Origin: Gordius sp. MW1
Lineage: Eukaryota; Nematomorpha; Gordioida; Gordea; Gordiidae
DNA length: 64,000 nucleotides
NCBI GenBank assembly: GCA_964036665.1
Contig: OZ038526.1
Coordinates: forward strand, 33,480,001 to 33,544,000
Direction: 5' to 3'
In this document: positions 13,601 to 25,600 of the stretch, in pieces
Numbering within the stretch: position 1 is the first letter of the stretch
Layout of the letters: the number at the start of each line of letters is the position of its first letter
The notes under the pieces: model-generated
The model's database searches: none
What the model was told of the DNA's origin: nothing
The model's input: only the letters and a program-made list of their open reading frames with translations
Translations under genes and position numbers: made by a program

Positions 13601-16600
13601 AAATAATGTCAAATTACATTGACGTACTTGACTAGTTAGCTAGCACGCTTTTAAGGTATGGATTTTAAATTTAATAATTCTCTCCTTGATTTTGAGGTTT
13701 TAAACCTAAGAAGTCTTTAAGTATTGCGGAAATTAAAATGTTTAACTTAAATGAACCTATAGAAATTTAGCAATCTTACACTCAAAAAAGTTTTTGTTAG
13801 TTCCGTCACTTCACTCCTACAATACCTTTGAATTAATAGATATGTAAACGGAGAAGACCAAAAAAATTTATGACTATACACCAAGCTTGAATTGAAAAGG
13901 AAATGTTATGCCAGGATTATGATGCGAAACTATTTTGTTAATTATAATGGTTTCTTCAACAAATATAGGTAGGGGAGATTGGGGACTAAATAGCTATAAA
14001 AATCAAATCGCGTTTTAAAAAAATGAAAAAAAAATCAATTTTTTTGTTGGAACGTATTTTTAAGGTCTATTTTTATTATGGGAAAAATAATTGGAGGGAA
14101 AAAATAAATAGTTTTCTCACAAATTAAGTTGAAAAATCATAAGAACTTTTAAAAAGCCCGGGGCTAGTCATAGCCCCTTTCGGGTAATAGATTAACCCTT
14201 AGATTTTCACTTCTTATTAGTGTATGCTCACTCAAATCAATAAAAACATTGTTTTATTATAAAAAAAAACATAGAGTATGCAAGTATAATATGGTTATAT
14301 TATTTAGTTTTACCTATTATAAATAAAAGAAGGTCAAGATGGCAATCTGACTTAAGTACCCATAAAAGACAGATTCTGCAATGGAAAAAATTTAAAAATA
14401 TTTTATTAATGTATAATCATAGTCCCCTTTTAGTCCAAATTACACTAAGTTAAACTATTTAACAAAATTTTTGTTATATAAACCTATTTGTCTCTATAAG
14501 GTAAGACACAAGGAAAAATGGCTAGCACCAGCCCCTCTCCAACTAGCCCCTATCCATATATTTAAACAATTAATAATTTAACATGTTATATTGCAAATAA
14601 AAATTTAACCATTAGACAAATTTAAAAAAAAAATTTCCCTTTAAAAGATAAAACTTAAATTAATCTAAAATATACATAATCATGTGCAAAAAATACAAAA
14701 GTCAGGGTTATTAATAACCCCAAAAAACGTTTTTCTGCTATATAATCTTTAATTTTTTTTCTAAATAAATTTTTTTTTACATATACCTTATGAAAAAAAG
14801 CACATATGGTTTTTTTAATGTTTTATGATTATTGTTTTTAAAAATAAATGAAAAGAAAAAGTAATTTCGCCCTATACTGGCACCGTTCTCCCCTAATCTC
14901 TATAATGTTAGACGTCATAAATAGCAAATCGCGCGTTCAAATGACAAATAATAATGTCGTAAGTTAAACTTCTCCTAATCCGTTAAAATTTGCAAAATTC
15001 ATAACACGATGCCGTTTCATGAAGCTATTCAAAACTCTACACTTATATTTTTTTAATATACAAGATTTGTTACAAAATTCGTCTACGCCTTAATATTAGT
15101 TGATTATCAGCTCGATTGGTTGTGTACATCTTTATGCAATATTTTAATTTATATAGTATTACCGGACAACGTTATTTAATCAATCAAAATAGATCACAGG
15201 CTGAGAAAGAGTAAAAATCTATTACTCTATCCTTTTTAATTAAAACAAGGTTTCATTCTACTACAAACTTATTACCTATCGATTTAGAAAGTAGCTAAAT
15301 TTCACAAACTATATTAGTATGGTAGTTCTTGGCCATGTTTAAATTAAACTACAAATTTCGTGTAGGTATGCATAATATTTAAACAATTTTAAATGTATTT
15401 TATTAATGAAGTTCTTAATTGATTCTATTAGTTTGCAAAAATTCGATATTCATTTATATCAAATTTTAAAAAGAAAATGCTATTAAGCCTTATCATTTTA
15501 TTAGTTGCTTTTAAATATTTGCCGCAACTTCAAACAAAATATACTTAAAATCCAGATAATAAACATTAATATTGTTACGTGAATTATTATAAATAAATTA
15601 TAAAATGTAAGCCTAAGTGTACCTAAAATTCCAATATACAAATCAACAATTAATAAAGGTCGAGGATATAAAATAATTTAAAACATAAGAAAGGTGTTTA
15701 TGTGCTTCAATGTTCATTCAATATTAATAGATTTTATATTATTCTTGATTTATTTTGTTCACAAGGTCTTGTTATTACAAAAAAAAATAGGTGCCATTTA
15801 TATCGTCCTGTCTTGAAAATTCGATTTAATAGTGGTCTAACGGAAGGCTTAACTTTAAGAACCAATAACTGTTAATAAAAAATGACTTAAGTCCTATGTT
15901 TGGACTCTGAATCAAAATTGCCATTTGGAGTTAATTATGCCTGTCTTATTTACGATCGCAATATATCTATTCCTCACCAAAGAATTTGCTATTGACCATC
16001 GAGGCATCCCACCAACACTTTAAAAAGTAACCTGGGTGTTTAATACTCAAGGCTGCTACGCACACGTTTTGGACCGTTCTAATTACAACACATATCTAAA
16101 CGTGACTATAAAATCAATAAATTTGATGATAAATTTCGACTCAAGGTTATGTGTGATATTTAAGATCTATATTTTTATAGATTTATAGGAACGAAAAATA
16201 ATTACATTACTTTTTTTGGATTTTTATGGCGATTTATCTCGTTGCAAAACGTTACATTTTGCATTGGGGATTTTTCCTTCTCAAACGCGTGCAAACCGAG
16301 GCTTCATAAGGGAGCGACGGCCTAATAACTTATAACTTTTCACCTGTTTTGATACAGGCTGCTAAAATATTCGCCTAATCAATACTACCCGCATCGCTCA
16401 CTTTCAATCTGATGTTCTAGATTCGCGTGTATCGCTTTACAAAAAACCATAATTTGTTAGCGCCTATCGGTGCCACATGTGTGGGTAAATTCGATATACC
16501 ATAATTACCACTCTCGGTCTACATAATTGTGTAATCGCAAATGCTTAGACCAAGCATACTCTGTTTTAATATCGTACCCTCGCAACACACATGGCTATTT

Positions 16601-19600
16601 TGACAGACTCAAAACAAAATTTCCAGTTTTCTAAAATCAATCATCCTCTTCACAAATAGGACCATTATAATATTGTAGCTAAAACAGAGAAGTTACCAGA
16701 TTAAAATAAAAATCTCATATCGAGTTGATAGTAAGGGGCATTTTAAATGGAGAACGCATATAGTAACAAAGCAGAAAGTGAAGAGGAAGAGGAGCTTGAA
16801 TCATCCTCATCCGTTTCAAAAATTCTATTATTTTGCAAAAATAAATGTTGCGAACCTTGTCTAACCCTGTGTGGTTCCTGCCCGTGGTATCATTTCTTGG
16901 GCCCGGCTCGACTACACCATAGCAGTTATGATTCTTCTAGTGATGAAGATGAGGAATTAGCGGGTGCTAAAGGAAAATTTGCAATTCCTAACCAATACGC
17001 CAATAATAAGGCAAAAAAATACGAAAAATCGCCTCTAAATTTTATCATGCTCTCCACCATTCCCTTTGCCGTAAAGTAATCGCAAGCGTTATTCAATATA
17101 TCAGGCCCTTATAATATTATATATGATTAAATTTTAAAGAATGTGAGATTAATTGGTGTATGCTGAGGTAAAAAATATCAAACTTTTGTTTAGATTTAAT
17201 ATTTCGATCTTTAAATGAATCTAATGCTACTAATTTACGCTAAATCAATTGCCAAATTGATTTTGAACAACGTGAAATTAGCATTCTGCCTTTATAAATA
17301 TGTTATGGTCAAAATATTGCCTTTAAAAGTCTCATAATAAATCCGTTGCTTTTTAAAGTAACCGCGATAATTTTAAAGACTGCTAAAAAGGTAAACATGT
17401 TCATTAGGCAGATTACACTAAATTATCGTTGTAGACGACCAGATTTTTAAGCAATCTTTATATATGCTTCACGATAATAATTTGTTTTAAATAATTTTTT
17501 AGTCTATTAAGATTAAGTTTATTTAACAAGGTTATATAAACAAACATCTAAACTTTAAAAAAAGCTACTATACAGATTATATAACAATCAGTTCATTTAC
17601 CCACCATTGTATAAAAGTGCGCAAAATAAATTTGATCATATAAGCGAAATTATCGCCAAAATTAACACGTTTAACTTTCAATATCGATTTTATTTATCAC
17701 TAAGTCTAATAAATACAAACCTGCAATTGCTTATTACAAATCTATTTCACACGCGTTTGTTAATATTAACTCCGATATCCACATTAGTATGATAAAGCAT
17801 AGAGTTAACTTACAGAGATTTAATCAGGAATAAATTAAGGAACATCGCTCCTACACTTTGCCAAAGCACGTAGCCTCTTTTATTTGGTAAAAATTTTCCT
17901 TAATAATTTCTCCCCAAAATTGGCTTAACACACTATCCTTCTATGCCAATTTGCAATGTTAATATCCATATAATTTAATTTAACAAATTATTTTGTCTTA
18001 TTATAAAATAATTAAAATTGTTCATTTTAGCGCCCATGTAAAATTGGCAGAAAAAACAATTAAAAGGCTTTTTGTAGAGTATATAATAAAATTGTACATG
18101 CTTGATGCAAGTTTCTAAATTAAAATTAAAGCTTTTGCACAGTTATTTAATCAATTAACTTGATCGATCATATATGCCTAATAGTTATTTTGTTCATCAA
18201 GTGTGATTATTTTTGGAAGCGGAGTTAGACATAATTAGCCTTAGTAATTGCTTTTATGAAAAATAGACCACAATTTATTTAGCTCCACTCCACTAAAATT
18301 TGCAAGGCCTGCTGGCTAACTTAAATAATTTCCTTTGCTATCCACTCCCTAAATTTCCATAATTTCGATTTTGTCATGTGCTGTCCTTGAGACTATCCAA
18401 TTGTCAGAGCAATTTATTTTAGAGTACTTTTTAGTGTGATTGTTTATACAAAATGCAAATAAGACCGTTAGTGACTCGTGTAAATCTAGGAATTAGAGTC
18501 ACATTGAAGTAACGGCCAGTGCTTGCTAACCTTCGTCTTTGAACCATCCTATATTATGCAAATTTTTGCTATATATATTCATTATTATTATTGCGCAAAT
18601 GATATATTTAGGAGATTAATACTCATATATTTTAGCTAATATAAGAAGAAGATTTACAAACATATGGTATTATATAAGTTAAGGTTGGAATTTCAGATTT
18701 ATTTAGCTTATTATTATTCAATGCAAACTCTCTATTGATGGATTAATACAAACAGTTTATACAAAATTTTCATTAACTTTGATATAATATGCAATATATT
18801 ATTTGTTTATTTTCCTAATACGTTTAGTTACATTTAATGTCAAGTTTAACTTTATTAGATATTTAAGTTGACTGATTAAAGGCTGATTCATCTTAAGTTA
18901 TAATAAATAAATAAATTATTTCTTGTATTCAAATCATGTTTTGTACATATAAATAAATGTTATTTGCCTTAGTGGTCAATTTTTTATTACATTGTTCTAA
19001 AGGTTTGAACTAGAATTTAGGCTACTTTTTAAAACTAATCTATTCGGGATTGACGATTATAAGATTCTTAGCATAATGGGTAAAGTTTTAACATAGAAAA
19101 ATTAATTTTACGTATCGCTCAGCCTTTAAGAGGGGCTTTTAATACGGCTTAACATAAAATAAAGTTTTACAAATATAATTTGTTGCTTTTAACCGAAAAT
19201 TAGAGGTCAAAAATAAACCAGGCGATGAATGTGAAGCAAAACACTTTTTATATCAATTTACGTTTATTATATTAAAATTTATGAAAATTATCATCTTCGA
19301 AGTATTGCCCATCGCTGGCCTTACATGTTTCCCACCTGTTTCCCAATTGTGGATGTATAAGAAACAGTTTTTTCTTGGATTCTTACAATCTCCTGAGGAA
19401 AATCACTCAACTAGACAAAACTTTTTGTAAGATATAAAGCGCTGTCGACCAAATGCGTATTCCATCGTTTAGAATTAGAAATAATAGGACAAAACCTTGT
19501 TTGATAAGTAAACTTCATGCCAGAGTATTTTCAACTAAATATCTCAATCGTTTTCTTGACCAGTTTTGCAGTGTGGGCAGGTGCATTTTTATAAGACTGT

Positions 19601-22600
19601 GTTTTGCTTTTTTCATTATTTAGACAGCGGCAAAGCTTAAATTTTGTCGATAGTATTCGGTATCAACGTTTGTTCTAGCAGCTCACAAAGAATCATACAC
19701 TACTGATCAATTTAAACAAAGGGTCACTTTCTTCTTATCTAACTTAATCTATATTTAATTTTTAAACAAATCAAAGCACCTTGATAAGCATGATTAGCGT
19801 AAGCTTTGGCAAGAATTCGATATTAATTTATATCGTTTCTTTAAATTTTAACATAAATCAACGCTGTCCGCAAATCACAATTAACAAACATAAAGCGACA
19901 TGTACAACACTATCATACCAGATATTATATAAAACTTCCATTCCTGGAACTTTCGAAATCATTGCATGATGCAGGCTACACTGATGTCAATTTACCGTAA
20001 TTAAGTATTCATAGATTAGTCCATCTATGACCATCGGTTTCTCGTGGGTACTTTCGATCTCGCCAGAGGCTCCTAGCTCCGTCTGTTTTTTTAAAGCTTT
20101 AAACTTAATCTTTTCTAATCCACATAAGTAGATTCTTTTTGCTATTTAACTGGAAAATCTTCAAGGGCAGCCTGGGCCCGAGGACAGTAATGACCCGGCC
20201 CACGGGTAGCTAAGGGCATTGAATTTGAAGAGTTTACCGGGTCGGATTTGGACATTTTTAAAACGGACCCGAACAAACCTGAAATTCTTTAATCAATCGT
20301 AAAATCATAATTAAATTACCAAAAATTAAACAATTTTATTTTTTTTATTTGTTTTGAATGTGGTTACGGATAGATCCGCATTTGGAAATGACAATCGCGT
20401 TATTACTTTTCAATTTTATGCGCTTATTTTGAAATAATGTAATAGCTCGTCTCATTCATTTATTTAGCATTTTTGGCGCTATATTAATTTTAAACAAATT
20501 GCTCGAATTTAGTTTGATTTCCTATACCTTTTCTACACTTCCACATCACTTAAAAAAGTTGTTTCTCTGTTTGAAATTTACATTAATAAAGGTGTAGGGT
20601 GAATAATGTACGTATTAAATGTTTGACGCTTCTTCTTCTTCTTTCTATGACTGTTTTCACCTAGGCTGGTGGTCATTTCAGTATACGTTTCCATTTGTTT
20701 CTATGTTTACATATATCTTTCTTTATCTTATGGACTTTCAAATCATGCCATATTTTATGAATCCCCTCTCCTTCGTTTTCCTGCAAACTATATCATCTCA
20801 ATTTTCTTTTCGACATAGGTATCGTCCCTTCTTTCGACATGGCCATATTATCTTAGTCTATTTGTTAGGAGCTTTGTCGTAATAAATGCAGTACCGAGAA
20901 TTCTTCTTATTTCTTCATTTCGCCTATGTTCCTTTTTGCTTACTCCTAGCACCCATTTTAGCATTCTCATCCCCATGATCGCAAGACGCTGCTATTCTCT
21001 TTTACCTATAGCCCATTATTCCGAACCAGGACTGTTGGCTGTATGATGGATTTATACAGTGCGCCTTGAAGTCTTCTCGGAATGTTTTTGTCACACAGAA
21101 CACCTGCCAAGTCCCTCCACTTAAGCCATCCGGAATTTATCCTTGATTGGATTTTTTTATCCATTCCGCCATCCGATTGAAGTGTTGATCCTAAATATTT
21201 AAAGGAATTCACGCTTATAAGTTGCCAATCGCCTAAAGTAAGGGATGCATTTAGCTGGTTTTTATCCGATTTAAACTTTGTCTTCATGTATTCTGTTTTC
21301 TTTCAAATTACCCTGAGATCACTTTCTTCTATTGCATTTACAAATTTATTTACAGTATTAGCCAATTCTTGTTCACTTTTGGCACAAAGGATTATATCGT
21401 CTGCAAAGATCATTGCCCAAGGAGCTTCCTCCCCCAAATCCTTGGTAATAATATCCATTATCATTATGAATAGGAAGGGACTAAGAGCTGAACCTTGATG
21501 GACTCCAGTATTAATGGCAAAGCCCTTTGTAGTCCCCACCGTTGTTCTAACATACGTTTTACTTCCCTTGTACATATCTTTTATTGCTCTGACGTATAAT
21601 TCTGGCACGTTGTTTTCTTTCAGACATTTCAACATAAGTACGAGGAACTTTATCGAACGCTTTTTCTAGATCGATGAAACACATGTGCAAACCTCTTCCC
21701 TCTTTAAACCGTTCCATTAATCTTCTAACACTGTTTAGAGCGTCTGTTGTAGACCTCTCCGGCATGAATCCGAATTGGTTATCTCGTATTTGAACCAAAC
21801 TCCGAAGCCATTTTTCGATCACTTTTTCCCACACCTTGAAAGTGTGACTCATAAGCTTTATCCCTCTATAATTGTTGCAATCCTGAATGTCCCCTTTCAT
21901 CTTGTATATCGGGATCATGTAGCTACCCCTCCATTCGTTTGGCATTAGGCCCGTTTTCAAGTTATTGTTGAAAAGGTTAGCGAGGAATTGTGCACTAGTA
22001 TTGCCTAACGCTTTAAAACCCTCTATTGGTATTAGAGGTGTGCACGGATCAATCCGATCCGACATCCGATCCGTCCGAACTCGGATTCGGACGGATTGGA
22101 TCAACATTTTAATTTTGGAAGTCGGATCGGATCGGATCAACATTTTAATTTTGGAAGTCGGATCGGATCGGATCAACATTTTTTTTTAGTCGGATCGGAT
22201 CGGATTTTCAAATTTAAAATAAAAAATAATAATTAAATTAATAATTTTTAGTATACCTTTTTATAATTATTTTTGCATTCTTTTTTTACTTTACCATTTT
22301 TGATGCCCAATACCACCTCCTCACCTTTTACTTACCCTAATATATTTATCATTATTTCCCTAGCGTTTTTCCCTGACGTAGTAGACACGCATCTCTTTCT
22401 ATTTCATTTCAACTCAACTCCGAAAATCATCAATCACTCTCCCCTTTCCTTAAAGCACACGCGTAGCTCCTTTCCCTCTTGATTTCGGGTAATCATGAGT
22501 ATTCGGCGCATTTTGCCTTTTAAATTTCATGTATTTATATTATATTACTGTCAGCGGGTTTTTAACAAATAAACTTTTTAAAAAAAAAAAAAAAAAAAAA

Positions 22601-25600
22601 ATCATGAGTGATGTAACTTGCCTTGCCTTCTTTCTTAAAAGCAATCTCCATGGTGCAGCAGGGGTATTGTCTGGTGTGAGTCACGCCGAATTGAGGGGAA
22701 AAAATAATGGGGGGGGGGGGGGGGGGGTGTTGGAATTGGGATAAAGCCCCCGATGAAATCACAATTTACCTTTCGTTAAAAAATGAAGATTGCAAATATA
22801 AATTCAAAAAAAGATTTGCTGAAATGGTGGGGCATATCAAACAGTCCTGCCAAGGCTTTATAAGCTGGCAAATAAAGTTTTAGCTATACCTGCTACCTCT
22901 ACCAATTCGGAAAGAAATTTCTCGGTGGCTGGAAGAACATTAGAAGAAAGAAGAACGCGAATTAAACCAGAAAATTTAGATTCTTTATTTTTTTATATGA
23001 TAATATGGAATTAGTCAAATAAAATTTTATATTTATTTCAGGTCTATTAAAATTGCTATACCTTATTTTTATGTATTTTGAATTTAATCATCAATAAAAA
23101 GTTCTGTTCGTTAAATTTTAATTTGAAAATTTCGGATCGGATCGTATTTAGATTTTAAAAAACTCGGATCTGATCGGATCGAATTTAGATTTTAAAAAAC
23201 TCGGATCGGATCGGATGGATATAAAATTTTTCAAAAACCCCTCAGATCGGATCGGATCAAAAAAATTTGATCCGTGCACACCTCTAATTGGTATATTGTC
23301 TGGTCCAAAAGCTTTTCCCGACTTTAGTTTACCCATAGCAAATTTGACTTCCGTTTCCGTGATCCAGTCCGCTGTGTTTAATTCTCCTATTGTATTTTCC
23401 TGGTTAATGTCTTCGACTACAGGCCCCTTTTCAATTGATAAATCGCTATAATTGTCGTACCATCTTTGTAGTATATGGCTGTCGTGTGTTAGTATTTCTC
23501 CCTTTTGACCCTTGATTAGCCGGCATTCTAGGTAATCTTTAGAATTTCCCCTTGACTTTGCGATTTTGTAAATCAATTTTTCTCCTTCCTTTGAGTTTAG
23601 TTTTACATTTATATCGTTGTACACCTTGCTTTTTGCTTTTGCTACGAATTTTTTAGCCGATCTTTTAGCCACTCGGTAAGCTTGCTTATCGTTACTATCC
23701 TTGCTTTTATACCAAAAATTTCTTCTTTTCCTTGATACTTGCACCTTCATTCCACCACCACGTCTCCTTGAGAATTCTTTTAGTGGGCTTGCTTTCACCT
23801 AGTATTTGTCGTCCCGCTTTTCGCATTGTGGCAGCCATACCATTCCATTCCATTGATCCTCACATGAAGTATTTTCCTTAACAGCATGTTTAGTTACTTG
23901 TTCCTGAAAATGTTGAATATTATCTTTTAGTTTCGTCCATTGTATAGTAGCCGCTACTCTTGTACCTTTTGCCCTTTAATATAAAGTCCATGACCAACAG
24001 CTTGTGTTGGCAGGCCAATATTTCACTCGGTACCTTAAAATTTTGAACACACTTTAAGTGCGCTCTCTTGAGTTGAAAGAAATCTATCTGAGTGGTACGG
24101 CTGCCGCTTTTGTACGTTATAAGATGTTCCTGTCTCTTTTTGAAGAAGGTATTTCCTATTGCTAGGTCAAAAGCTTGAGCAATTTCCTTGACAGCTAATT
24201 CTAATATTTCATGATAGTAATTTAGACTTTATTGACTTTGAAATAAAAATTTCATTTATAAGATTTGTGCCACTACTAGGGGCATGTGGAGCCTTGATCA
24301 CGCGAAAATATTTTTTACTGCTTAGCATTTATTTATATACAAATTTGAAAACTCTTTATTTACAACCTTAAATGTCACGAAAATAAATCAGAAGACATTA
24401 ATGAAAATAAGAGTTGGAGAATTATAACTCAGCCTTAAACAGAAAGCGAGGGCGTCTTCCACAAACTACGTGCATAGCATATCCCGCCCGTGCAATATGA
24501 AAAATACACTAGGGTTACCGCCTGACTCACAACGAAGGCGATTAAGGAAATTAAATAGAATGCGAAGAGCGAAATTTTCCTTCATATTTTAACGGATCAG
24601 GGTGCGAATAACCTTAATCCAACGACCAAATAGTTCGGGAGACCGTAATATTAATATCACTAAAAGAAAATTTTAAGATTTCTTCCAATTAGCCGGGCCG
24701 AATAGGCCGATTTTGGTAGAGGTCCGAAGTGCCTGTTAAAATACCGACCCTCTCGGGTGAGCTTATAGGTTTTTAGACGAGTACGGGCCGGCTTAAAAGC
24801 CATTAAAAAGATCACGGAAGAGCTTAAGCGGGCCTTAAAGCTTTCAATGTTACGGGTAGGCAGTTAACTAAATCGGCTCGTTGCAAATTATTCTGATACT
24901 GATCCAGATTTTAAATATATTAAAGCAGATAATAATAATATACCTTAACAACACTCAGAGGACACACACGACAAATATACCTAAAGGGTAGTGGGGTGTA
25001 GCGTAAGAATTGCATAGCAATTAGTAAAAAATTTAGTGCACTTGAGTATACTTAAAATGTTATCTTAGGCATTGTCCCGAAAAAATCTCAAAATGTGTTA
25101 ACTATCTCCATGCGCGTAGCCACTCGGTGGCAAGCGGCTGCCTCCCTCTAAATATATATATCTCATAATTTAGTTAAAATATGGCTAAAACTTATAATAA
25201 TTATCATTTTCCCCCACATTAAATCATTATTGCCCCCCTTTAATTCTAATGCTAGCTACGCCCATGACTATCTTATAAACAGTGTATGTAAACAAGCTAT
25301 ATATAAAGAAAAATTTAAAATATATACTTTTTATATTGATAGAGTAATATATTTTATATCTCTTTTGATAGTGCATTCATTATAGATATATATAAATAGA
25401 TATATATATTGTTTATATAATGAGCCGTTGCTCTGATCATACATATATAGATAAAGTACTATATCTTAGTTTTAATCATTTATTTGTGTGGACGAATTGA
25501 TTTAAAGTCATTGTTATAATCTAGTAATCTATAGTCTTTAAAAACTGTTGTGCTAAACATTTAAACCCCTTTGAGACAGTCGATAAACCTGAGCATATTA

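Larger units (their letters stand above)
20615..24230 (-). mobile_element. RTE-like LINE, 5'-truncated, split by a hAT insertion
   Basis: Read right to left. At 24215-24000 is the end of the apurinic-type endonuclease ([15 protein letters not shown] and QHKLLVMDF). Then comes a linker (23798-23300), a 1.25-kb hAT insertion (22033-23286), and reverse transcriptase with [36 protein letters not shown] and the catalytic FADDI (21303-22024). After these are a YLGS motif (21190) and a degenerate tail near 20840. The wording fits the RTE group; the clade is inferred. The 3' end is a (TTC)n-like run at 20626-20645, as RTE elements often end in microsatellites. There are at least two frameshifts (near 21640 and 21300), so the copy is dead. 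Confidence 0.8.

Noticed and set aside
22529-22762. Frames of 66-71 codons around a G run
   Set aside because: Low-complexity by-products of the A run and G run inside the hAT element.
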